Assembly: GCA_001969505.1 (NCBI GenBank)
Contig: LSSK01001357.1
Coordinates: 1-31,249, forward strand
DNA: 31,249 bases
Direction: 5' to 3'
Origin: Zancudomyces culisetae
Taxonomy: Eukaryota; Kickxellomycota; Harpellomycetes; Harpellales; Legeriomycetaceae
Made by a program: the position numbers and the translations under genes. The notes beneath the pieces were generated by a model, which saw only the letters and a program-made list of their open reading frames with translations, was not told where the DNA came from and made no database searches. Shown here piece by piece: positions 1-9,511 of this stretch; position 1 is the stretch's first letter, and each line of letters begins with the position of its first letter.

Positions 1-615
1 GGTGAAGATTTTGTTCTGCTAAGACCTGGTGGCATTACAGCGGAACAGATAACCGACGTGTTGGTCGATGGTAAAAAATTATGCGTCTATGGCAAGGGAT
101 ATAGCGACAAAAATGCCGAGCTGCACCCTACTACACCTGGAATGAAATACAAGCATTATAGCCCATTGGCGCAGGTCATATTATTTGTTCCTCAATCGGA
201 AAGGTATGATAACCATAAAATTTATACAAAAATAGCCTCAGAGATTAACGGGCATGGAAAGGGTAATTTCGGGGTAGTTAGAATCTTAAATGACACGAAC
301 AGAGTTTATGATAATGCGTGGTTTCAAAACACCGTTTCACGTAAATTGAATATACACAATATCAAAGTGTGTGATCAAGTTGATCTGTCTAATGTAGCCA
401 TTCTGCCCGATACCTTCTCGTCGGATCATGATCAAATGTTTATCTGTAATATTACTTCTATGAAATCCTTTGCCATAAACCTCTTTGGTTTGCTTAGGCT
501 TATGGACGACCTTAAAGTCGCATTAGTATTTGTGATTGGGGTTGAGGAGAGTAATGAAGGATTGGCCATTATGAACCGACTTAAGAAGGCATCTTGTAAG
601 CAATATCCCATTTAG
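1..615 (+). CDS. SUA5: Threonylcarbamoyl-AMP synthase Sua5, C-terminal part (5' truncated by window edge)
   Basis: The reading frame is open from base 1 and ends at TAG 613-615, leaving 204 residues of a protein that starts outside the window. The first residues (LLRPGGIT, then EQI) match the end of the YrdC/Sua5 catalytic domain, and TPGMKYKHYSP is the linker motif that precedes the C-terminal Sua5 domain. The last part (VEESNEGLAIMNRLKKA) also fits the end of Sua5 proteins. The family makes threonylcarbamoyl-AMP from threonine, bicarbonate and ATP, the first step of t6A formation at position 37 of ANN-decoding tRNAs, in cytosol and mitochondria. Both the linker, which closes over the active site, and the Rossmann-like C-terminal domain are present, so this is the two-domain fungal/archaeal form and not the short YrdC form. 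The catalytic N-terminal domain is not visible. The neighbour on the right is convergent. Confidence 0.9.
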   Translation, partial: GEDFVLLRPGGITAEQITDVLVDGKKLCVYGKGYSDKNAELHPTTPGMKYKHYSPLAQVILFVPQSERYDNHKIYTKIASEINGHGKGNFGVVRILNDTNRVYDNAWFQNTVSRKLNIHNIKVCDQVDLSNVAILPDTFSSDHDQMFICNITSMKSFAINLFGLLRLMDDLKVALVFVIGVEESNEGLAIMNRLKKASCKQYPI

Positions 616-1128
616 ATTTTTACTTTTAGTTTTACTTGCCCAGTTTCGGGGTAGACGCTTTCAAAATAAACAAATATTTATGGTCACAGCTTAGTCTACC
701 CATCCCCTAATTTATCAATTTTTGATGGAATAACTGTGACTTCATATTAGTTTTCTGGCTAGTTTCGTTCCAGCATTGTACCTCACTCAGAAATAACAGT
801 ATATTTATTAAAATTCCACAACAAATAAATGGTTTAAATGTGTTAGTAAACTGGCCCAAGGTCAACATGGTACAAGGGCTCCAATTATAAAAGCGAATGC
901 AACTGGTACTTTGGAGTCATAACTAAAAAAAATTAGCTCGTAATATTATTATAGTGTTGCTTTCCAAGCTGGGAATAAAGTCTAAATGCCTAGAAAAGCA
1001 AAGCAAAATGAGTAGTAAAATATACGTAATTAACAGGAATTTATGAGAAAAAGCCAAGACAATAGAAATCTATGTTTGAAGTCACAAGAAATCTTGCTAG
1101 TGCCATTAACCGCAAACATATTTTACAT
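616..1128. other. Intergenic region between two convergent genes
   Basis: AT-rich spacer between the SUA5 stop and the stop of the oxysterol-binding protein gene. It must carry both 3' untranslated regions and polyadenylation signals. I see no gene or RNA in it. A 5' portion of the open frame 1043-1291 (+) lies partly here, but most of that frame is antisense to the oxysterol-binding protein. Confidence 0.6.
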
Positions 1129-2466
1129 TCACAAGTTTATTGGTGCGTCTGAAAGAAGGACAGGCATTCCATCATCAAATTTCTTTGCAAAAAGCTTGGG
1201 TACGAACTCTTCACCTGTCTCTTTGCGTATAGCAGCAAGTTTTCGCTGGTGCTCTTCAATTTTAGTTTTAAACTTTGTTGCTGCTGAATAGTCCTTTTCT
1301 AACATTTTGCTAATTACATCACCCCAAACCCTTCTTGACTCGACCTCTCCCTGCTCCTCGATAGGTTTAACGATTTTGGGCGTAGGAACGATTGAGCTCA
1401 TATCAACCAACAGCACCTTTTTTTTTGTAGACAACCGAGTAACAAAACATTTCTTTGACCAATTTCCTTCAATAGTCGCCAAAACAACACCGTTCTGCAT
1501 AGCTTCTTTTACAGACCAGTTATCAATTCGATCGTTAATAGGGTCACATGAAACGACCACGCCGTTTAGTACATCGTTGGTCATCCCAAACCAGTTTTTT
1601 GAAGATACTTCTACGATGGCGGCAAGACCGGTGGCTTTACACTTAATCACAAATTTTCCAATGCAGTTGACCTTTATGCTCCCAGTCAGCCATCCTGATA
1701 TGGCGGCATTCGAATGCTTACACTCATAAAGCTCATCATTCCGGGAGAAAAGAGTAAGAAATATACCCTTTGCCCATGTTCCGGGCGAAATAGTAACAGA
1801 TAGTCCAGTAAACTTGGCTGCAAGATGATCAAATCCAACTGCCTGCATCTTCTTCTTTTGACAACGATACATGAATGCCGAAACTGGGGGGTGATGTGAT
1901 ACTTGCTCAGTGATATACTCTATAATGGGCTTATCGGTATCCTCTTCGCTAACGTTCCCTACTTTGGTTGGTAGCATTTTTTTATTAGTTGCTTCGTTGC
2001 TGTCATCGTCACCATTGCTCAGTACGTCGTTCCCTAGCAGGTCCTTCTCAATGTCTCTCTCCACAACCCACTTACAGAAAAACTGTTCCCCCAAAACTGA
2101 ATTAAATGGCTTTAGTATCTTATACTTAGTAAACTTTAGGTCCTTGGCTATCCACCAACGAACTGTGGATATCATCCTTTCAAGTGGGTCGTCGCTATCT
2201 GGTATGCAGGTAAAAAATTCAGGTGCGTCCACATATCCCCAGTATTCAAGGTTGGAAATGGGATCTAGTATCTGAGTTGGAAGTGATACTCGCAGGTTTA
2301 GCAGATCCTTCACACCAATAAACTTTCTCATTATCCCCAAGAGGGTAAAAATCCTGCTGCTATCATTTGAAGTTGACGGCTTTTTCGGGTTCTGTTCTTC
2401 AAGCTCGTGCTCAATAATCATACCAAACTCGTCATCCTTTCCAAATTCCTTAGCTTCGGCTTTCAT
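1129..2466 (-). CDS. KES1: Oxysterol-binding protein, Osh4/Kes1 type
   Basis: A single-exon 445-residue protein starting at ATG (complement of 2464-2466). It is almost entirely an OSBP-related domain. The family signature EQVSHHPPVSAF lies at residues 187-198, with the phosphoinositide-binding His pair at 191-192. Upstream are the lid/N-terminal core segments (LRVSLPTQILDPISNLEYW, about 58-76), the DPLERM...RWW segment (about 93-105) and KPFNSVLGEQF (about 119-129). No PH or ankyrin domain is present and the length is near that of yeast Osh4/Kes1 (434 aa), so this is the short ORP class. Those proteins exchange sterol for PI4P between membranes, mainly at the Golgi. A low-complexity acidic loop at about residues 138-178, just before the signature, is longer than I expect for Kes1. 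The C-terminal coiled helix (EEHQRKLAAIRKETGEEF) is typical. The exact paralogue assignment within the Osh group is an inference. Confidence 0.92.
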   Translation of the reverse strand: MKAEAKEFGKDDEFGMIIEHELEEQNPKKPSTSNDSSRIFTLLGIMRKFIGVKDLLNLRVSLPTQILDPISNLEYWGYVDAPEFFTCIPDSDDPLERMISTVRWWIAKDLKFTKYKILKPFNSVLGEQFFCKWVVERDIEKDLLGNDVLSNGDDDSNEATNKKMLPTKVGNVSEEDTDKPIIEYITEQVSHHPPVSAFMYRCQKKKMQAVGFDHLAAKFTGLSVTISPGTWAKGIFLTLFSRNDELYECKHSNAAISGWLTGSIKVNCIGKFVIKCKATGLAAIVEVSSKNWFGMTNDVLNGVVVSCDPINDRIDNWSVKEAMQNGVVLATIEGNWSKKCFVTRLSTKKKVLLVDMSSIVPTPKIVKPIEEQGEVESRRVWGDVISKMLEKDYSAATKFKTKIEEHQRKLAAIRKETGEEFVPKLFAKKFDDGMPVLLSDAPINL

Positions 2467-4176
2467 TTTAGCTTGTGTTTAATTCTTGTGTAGTTTCGAA
2501 TTTATCCTTTCTTTTTATTTGAAAACTAAACTGAAAAAAAAAGATAAAGAAAACGCCCGTAAAACTGGAAATTATTTCTTTAAGAGAGTTATAGGTGTTC
2601 TGTGTCCGTTCCTGGCCTTGAGAGAGAAAAAGCACCAAATTTTATATATATTTGAGTGTTACTCCTGTTTATGAAAAAGATACTAAAAAATGCTGAAAAT
2701 TTAAAAACTATCGCATTGGTTTATATACATTCTCACAAGCTTTGGAATTATATTTTTATGGAATTTGGAACATCTATGATTAGTCTGGCCAGGTGTAAAG
2801 CCCAGTTATATGTGTGCTAAAACAGGTTTGTAACCAAGAAATACTCCCTTGGCTGAATGAATTGTTTTTACATAATCTAGAACTATTTAGATAATTGACT
2901 GCAAATAGGTTATCGACATCATAATTATCGCCATTTTTTTCTAATCATGTTCATCCAATTTATTGCAAATAGTATTAGATTTAAAAAAATAAGGGGAAGT
3001 GAACCAATTAAACACGATTAGGTGACTTTCTTATTAAAAAAAAGCGCAAGCCGAAAAAGTAAGAGCGAAGAAGAGGTGGGGTAGCGAGCATACGCTTATG
3101 TCAGTTTTGCTGTACCAAGAATTTTGTAATGTGGCACATGTAGGTGGCCAAAATCTAAATAAAGAAAAGAATTGAGGGGAGGAGAGAGGAGAGAGGTTCT
3201 TTGTCACCGAAAACGTTTTCTGAAGGCGAAGCCCATCACTAAAACCACCCACCCTGCTGCCGAAAAAATACCCACGTTTAGTTGGAAAAAAACTAAAATC
3301 CAGAATGGTTAATTGCTTGGAATTCTGTGGGTAGCAAGCTCAGGTGTTCCTATTGCTGGTATAAGCTGGTGGTTCTCAACCCCGTTTTTTGCGATGGAAA
3401 ATTTTTATAATTTGTGTTGAAGCTATTCTGAAAGTGTTTAAAAAGGTTAGAAAAGATGATGAAAAAATATATATTGAAGGGGGAAGGGGTGGTGTGTAAG
3501 AAAGAGTACTTAACGATTACTCAATAGTGCTTTGATGAAATCAAATAATGTAGCTCATAGTTGAATACACATGCACGCTGCCACCTAGATGCTGGCTAGT
3601 GCTTGTGCTCTACATTTTGTAAAACAGTTGTTTAGATGTGCGAGGATATTTTTTGTGATTTCCTGCAAATCTGTTGGCATTCAGTTTGTTGAACCGTTCT
3701 ACAACTTGGTCAGATATTTAATCCTGCGGTTACAAGAGGTACTATGGCTTTTGACTAAATGCTAGTGTTGTTCAGGTTATAGTGCCTATAATCTAAACAT
3801 GGCGGCAAAATAAACATAGAGAAGGGTATGAGTTTTGGGAGTTTAATGCTTTGTTGTGTTTGATTCAATGTTTTTAAGTGCCAAGCTCTGCAATAATTTC
3901 TAACGAATTAGATAATAGGGAAGAAGGTGCAAATGAGCAAGATAAAAATACAAATTTGATTATTGGCTTAATGTTCATTCACGCATATACCCAAGTAATA
4001 AAAGAGAATCATAGAAGTATAGGTTATAGGGGAGGATAAACTGAACTATAACACCCACACAAGAAGGAACAAACATGTTAAATAGGAACACACATGAAGT
4101 ATTTTATCTACAAATATCAAAAGTATGATAGAACCAAGAGGATATACTGGAAAATACCAAAGGATTAGTATACAAA
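2467..4176. other. Gene-poor region between divergent genes
   Basis: About 1.7 kb between the start codons of the oxysterol-binding protein (-) and MLH3 (+), so it must hold both promoters. I see no convincing coding exon on either strand; the open frames are short and compositionally random. A purine-rich stretch of repeated GGAGAGA lies around 3176-3197. There is no recognisable RNA gene or repeat family. Confidence 0.5.
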
Positions 4177-7100
4177 ATGAACAAACTAACAGACGAAACG
4201 CAAGCTTGCTTTAGGGCAGGAGTTAGGCTACCAAGTATTGTTGAAATTGTTGATGAGCTCATAGAAAACTGTTAGTAATAATACCCCAAATTCAATATAT
4301 GTATGTTTAATAAAAGGTAGTTGAGAGAAACGGATTTCTAACAGGACATGGATTGATTTTTATTTTTTTTAGCAATAAATGCTCGCGCACGAAAAATAAG
4401 AGTTATCATTGATTTCAGTAGAGTGGTCCTCACAGTTATAGATAATGGTGTTGGAATAGAATACAAGAGACTTTTTGATTTTGAGCAAGGTAAAATTATA
4501 CATGCTTTCATACCCGAGTTATTCATGTATAAAACAAACAAATTTACCAAATCAGTAGAATGCAAACCAGTGCTGGCGCCGGAGAATTGTAGCTCTGGAT
4601 TCTCTGGGAATCAGATTTGTAAAGAAGGTAGAGTGTGACAATAGTTTTAGGAATGCACTTAATAATACCTCTGCACAGATAATGTTAAGATGACATAGCT
4701 TTTAATTTACAGGGTTGAGTAACATTTTGATGGCTGGGGCAGTATCACTAACATCAAAGGCAGCGGAAAGTTCTACAGCGTTCGTTAAAATTCTAAATGT
4801 AAATACAAGTTTAAAAACTAATATAAAAAAAACTACATTCAAGAATCAAACGAATAAAAAAATGGTATAGCGTGAAGCAGATACGGAAAGTGAAATTCGA
4901 GAACCAGAAGCAACGGGATTCGAGTATGAAAGCGGAACCAAAATAACATTTTTTAACTGGTTTGATAAGGTAAAGAGCGAAATTCTAGTTTACAGACATA
5001 GTAGGTTGTTCAACGACTCAATCATTATATTTTGAAAAATAAAATAGTTTCCGGTGCGCAGAAAACAGCTTTTGGATATGCAAAAGTGCGAACAACTAAG
5101 AATTAAAAAGAGGATACAAGAGTATGCGCTCTTAAATCCGTCAATAGAGTTTTATTTTTTTAACATAGAAATTGAGAGGGCATTGCTGGCATTGAACGGC
5201 CCAGTAAATATTATACAGCGGATTGGACAAGTCTACAGCGAGGCAGTAGCAAAAGTACGTTGCTATTTCTACCAGCATATCGTGTAATTATAAAATACTG
5301 TATGGAGGCCATTTTATTGGATTTATTGATGATAACTTAGGACATGGAGTATGTATATATGGAGTATGACGGTTATGTTGTTAACGGATGCCTTAGTGTT
5401 AAGAGCTTTGTATCAAACGTAATTAATAATTTCCTCTACTTGCACAGATACACTATATTTGAGGATTAAATTATATATTTACACTTGATTCTGAAAATCT
5501 AATCGAATAGTTTGCCTGTGTTGGTAAGTATTGTTTTATATATTGTATACACAAATATCGCGAGAACTATTATCTACCTTCTACGCTAAACTAGCCGTGA
5601 ACAATAAAGTCGTTTCTCCTGCATTTTTTAAAAATCTGATAAACCAACTGGTACTGGAGTCCAACTATGGAAAGGTAAAATAAAAATAGTCTCTGGGATA
5701 AAAACCTATGTGGCCAGAAAAATACAGTATAATTGAAAAAACATTGTGCTCATATTTACATTAGACTGGTCATGTACCAAAATTAAGTCCCTCAAACTCT
5801 AAGAATCGATTATCAATTTCGGAAGAAATAGGTATGCTAACGCAAAGATTTAATATGTTTACACAAGTTTTCTATTCTAAAAGCGTGGAATATTACTTAG
5901 ATACCTCACATTTTGTCAACAAACGGCGTAGGAATGAAATTTCCTTTGTACTTTTCATTGAATGTGCAAGCAACGAATGCACAACAGTATATGACCCGCT
6001 GAAGCAAGTGATAGAATTTAAAAACAGAGATGTTGTTCAAAGATTGCTCAGTCTAATGATAATCAAGTTCTTGAAGAGACACGATTGGATAAGTTTAGCT
6101 CAAATGCAAGCATTGATAACAAATTTTTGTAAAAAAAAGAGAGAAAAAGCACATAGAACCGAAAAGCCTATCAAAAACAATAACATCCCGCTTCATGATA
6201 TTCTATTGGAGCCAAACAACTTAACCATGCCCAACTTTTTGAAAAATACTAACCGTCCAGATAAAACAAAATGTATACAGAGTCGAGTAGAACACCACAG
6301 TGTCTCCAGTGCACCATTTTCGAAGGTTCCAAATGAGAGGATGATGAGTACCACATGTAACTTGAAGGTAGAGGATATCTGGAAAGAGCTAGCGCAAAAT
6401 AATACATTTGGATCTATAAGCGGATCCAACTATAAGATTCCTTTGCATGATTTTTGCATTGAAATACCCAAATCTCTATCTGATCTATCAGAGAAACACT
6501 TAAAGATATCTCCAGATGATTTGGAGTTTTCTAGCGTTGTTGGGCAGCTAGATAAAAAATTTATCATTTGCTCACTAAATACGAAAGCAGATAATGTCGA
6601 CGATGTGATGTTGTTAGCAATAGATCAACACGCTGCAGATGAGAGAATAAGGCTCGAGGACCTTTTTGAAGATTTGTATTTTGTTGTGCTATCCATAGCC
6701 AAACATCGCTATCATTCAACAAAAAAAGATTTGAAAGGCAAGAATAATGGTGTTCATTTTATAGAGCGCGCCGATGGTGTATTAAGGGTAGATCAGGGTC
6801 TTGAAATTTTACTCGAACCGAGTATCGCACAGATTGTGTTAATGCATCTTGACGATCTGGTATCTTGGGGGTTTCATTTAAATGCTATAGAGTTTGAAGC
6901 GGCCATTACCTCCCAAAACTGTACAGCAACAAGGTTTAGATTGTGTCATATCCCGGCGTTTATAAGCGCCAGGATTTTGAAAAGCAGTAAAGTCATATCG
7001 CACTTAATTGTATCAATGTGTACTTGGTTTGAATCAGCGCCCTTAAAAAAGCTGTTTTTACCTCAATCTTCAGCGTATCGGGATGAACCGAATGTCATGT

Positions 7101-7588
7101 TATCTTCAATAGACTATTTGCCCTTTGTTATATCCAATGATGGAGCCAGAAAACCCTGGATGGATATGGTTTGTAGCTGCCCACCTCCACTAATATATCT
7201 CCTCGAATCTGTAGCATGCAGGTGTAAGTATTGATTTTATTCGTTTAATTCAACCTTAAATATCGACCAAAACTCATATTAAAAGCATTTATATACTTAT
7301 TTCTTATAGCTGCAATCAAATTTAATGATGAGCTATCGATAAACGAGTGCAAAATTCTTTTAAAAAAGCTGTCCAGCTGTTATTATCCATTTTATTGTGC
7401 TCATGGGAGGTAGGTTGTGTATATATTAGTCGATTCGATCTATATTTGGTTTATCTCTAATACACATGGCTTAACATAGACCTTCTGCAGTACCATTGCT
7501 AAAGTTAAAGAAAGAATGTAACCCACCAACAAAATACCCCTTGCCAAGATGGAGGTATGCGAAAAATCTCTTATGTGGACCGCGTTAG
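4177..7588 (+). CDS. MLH3: DNA mismatch repair protein Mlh3 (11-exon model, about 851 aa)
   Basis: MutL-family subunit of the MutL-gamma endonuclease (Mlh1-Mlh3), which acts in meiotic crossover resolution and minor mismatch repair in the nucleus. My exon model: 4177-4270, 4373-4627, 4713-4798, 4871-4969, 5048-5254, 5341-5418, 5511-5523, 5595-5673, 5788-7223, 7310-7409, 7480-7588; the sum is 2556 nt, in frame. The GHKL ATPase half shows ELIENSINA, DNGVGI (coded at about 4438-4455) and, after splicing, FPVRRK (5048). The last ATPase-region exon gives VNNKVV before the linker. The C-terminal half carries the complete metal/endonuclease motifs: [12 protein letters not shown] (about 6625-6660), ACR split by the intron at 7224, and CAHGRP split by the intron at 7410. 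It resembles budding-yeast Mlh3 closely around QLDKKFI and ACRSA. The exons from 7223 on are firm. The acceptor at 5787 (AAG) and the 13-nt exon are weaker choices. The ATPase motif normally written GFRG reads GFSG, and TSK reads TNK, which is odd (see findings). Confidence 0.88.
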
Positions 7589-8296
7589 GAGCTTGTTTAT
7601 GCCATTTTGAACCTTATTTCTGTACGAAAAGTTTGTTTTGAGTAAAACCAAGACTTATTTTAAGAATAGCTAGATTAGTATTTTGTACACATAGATGATA
7701 GATCTTTCTCACCAAATATGTATCCACGTGCTGATCGTATTTTGTTCAAGTTCTAGACACCTAATTAGATTATACTATGGGTGGGTTGAGGTGTACGTGT
7801 ATTACAAAATAATATCTCCATATTTTGATTTGTATAGCGAGATATCACTTGTCTACCTTGCGTTCATTAACAATTGTACAAAGGATGCTAGTTTATCGTA
7901 AACACGGGTTATTGTTATAGGGTGTAAAGCGATATTTTCACTACACAGACAGATTTATTTGCATGAAGAGGTGAAACAAACATTATTAGCTTTCAGATAT
8001 TGCATCATACAAAGCAAATTTTATCAAATGGATCAATCTTCATGTATGATCTTGATAGATTTATCATAAATGTATCCGCAGATGTGAAAATGCATATGTA
8101 TATTCATGTACAAGAGTAAAAAGGGGATTTCATATCTTTTATATTTGCGTGTTAATGTTTTCTCTTCAAAGTATGTTTTTACATACAGCTTCAATTTCGA
8201 ATAAAATTGCTGGCATCGCTTATTCAATGTCCTTTTCAGGGATGTTTAAAAGACGCCCTGAGCAACGAGCCTTTCTTTATCTTATACCTGTTCTCA

Positions 8297-8314
8297 TCCC
8301 CCCCCTCCCCCCCC
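8297..8314 (+). repeat. Poly-C tract
   Basis: Two runs of eight cytosines separated by one T, inside a longer pyrimidine-rich stretch (about 8282-8345). In this AT-rich sequence it stands out strongly. It may be a simple homopolymer expansion or a CT-type promoter element for a transcript to its right; I see no firm gene for it. Confidence 0.7.
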
Positions 8315-9459
8315 TTCTCAGCCCTTTATTTTTTGAATCGATCTTATTTTTGGACTTTTGAAAATACAAAAACGTAAATACTTGAATGAAAAAAAAGTGC
8401 TAATTCCAGCTCGCTTTCCAAAATGCAAGTTAAATTAATCATTCTTACACAAAGAAAAAGGAATGCTCTTAAATTAGTAAGTGCGTGTCCATGTGATCAC
8501 CTACTCTCATTTCAAGGATAAAACGGCCTGATATAGTATTTCTTCGTCGTTTTATTTGTTGGTTATTACTATCCAAAATGACAGTGAAAATGAACGTATA
8601 TGATATTGCTAAAGGGACATCTTTGAAAAAACCAGATAAAACACAAAAAATGGTGAATTATGACCTGTTATTGTATGCGTTATATAGATGAAGTAGCACA
8701 CCTTAATTTAGTTTTATTTTATTTCATCTTGCAATTTGCTTGCAGTAAAACCAAAGGATGACTGAATGCGAGTGATAAAGCATACAACATAGCCCTGTAG
8801 TTTTTTTGCTTTTTGGTGCTCTTATGGCACTATGGTTGAATAAACAAACAAGCATGCTACGCCAGGCGCAATAAAAGGTTTTTTGCTTTCAGTATAGGCT
8901 TAGTTTATTAACAGCCGATTGAAAAGCTTAAAACACTAAAGGAAAAATAAGCAAGATAAAAACCTGAATGGCCAATGAAATATTGGGATAATAAACTGGA
9001 TGCAAGCAAACAACAAATGAAAGCCAAGGATTGGGTCAATCCAAATGCATTTAACAAAGTGGCGAATAGGTTAAAACATCTTTTACCTCTTCTTTTTTTT
9101 CTTTACAAGTTTAAAACAATCCATTTGTTCCTCTTTTTTTTATGTAAGTTGGATGAGAGGTTATTCTGGAAAATTTTAATCAAATAAAAATAATCAGTAC
9201 AAGCTAATTAAGGGGGAAGGAGGTAAACTGCAGAAATAAATGAACTCCTATATGAATTTTGATTAAGCTAAGGCGAAAAAAAAACTTTATAAAACTTTAT
9301 AAATCAAATAGTAGAAACTTAATAAAAAAATTTTCTTAGAACTTCGAGAACATTTAGATATAATCAACGTCGTAATTTTATAAGGTGGTGGAGAAAGTAA
9401 TTCAAAAGACAAATGATACAAATTGGCATTGATATTGTAAATGTTATGTAGAGTTGCAG

Positions 9460-9467
9460 TATAAAAT
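9460..9467 (+). promoter_or_regulatory. Possible TATA element upstream of the 9512 start
   Basis: TATAAAAT, 45 nt before ATG 9512, in an otherwise AT-rich leader. Fungal TATA-to-start distances vary, and AT-rich DNA yields such matches by chance, so this is only suggestive. Confidence 0.3.
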
Positions 9468-9511
9468 AAGCCAATGTCGATAGCAAATATTCGTAGTTTA
9501 TCAGTGTAAAA

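Larger units (their letters stand above)
7589..9511. other. Intergenic region with a poly-C tract and unassigned small ORFs
   Basis: About 1.9 kb between the MLH3 stop and the next gene. It contains a cytosine-rich tract at 8297-8314 and two short open frames of unclear status: ATG 8578 to TGA 8688 (37 codons) and ATG 8975 to 9187 (70 codons). The latter begins with a hydrophilic, protein-like stretch (NPNAFNKVANRLK) and then becomes low-complexity Leu/Phe from a T-rich run that looks like intron or UTR. I could not connect them into a gene. A TATA-like TATAAAAT sits at 9460-9467, about 45 nt before the next start codon. Confidence 0.45.

Noticed and set aside
1307-2275. Plus-strand frames opposite the oxysterol-binding protein gene
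   Set aside because: Antisense shadows of a well-supported coding sequence.
5440-5475. RYTIF in the frame after exon 5341-5418 of MLH3, looking like the expected strand before VNNKVV
   Set aside because: No GT donor is available before the stop that follows; the micro-exon model uses only canonical sites and keeps the frame.
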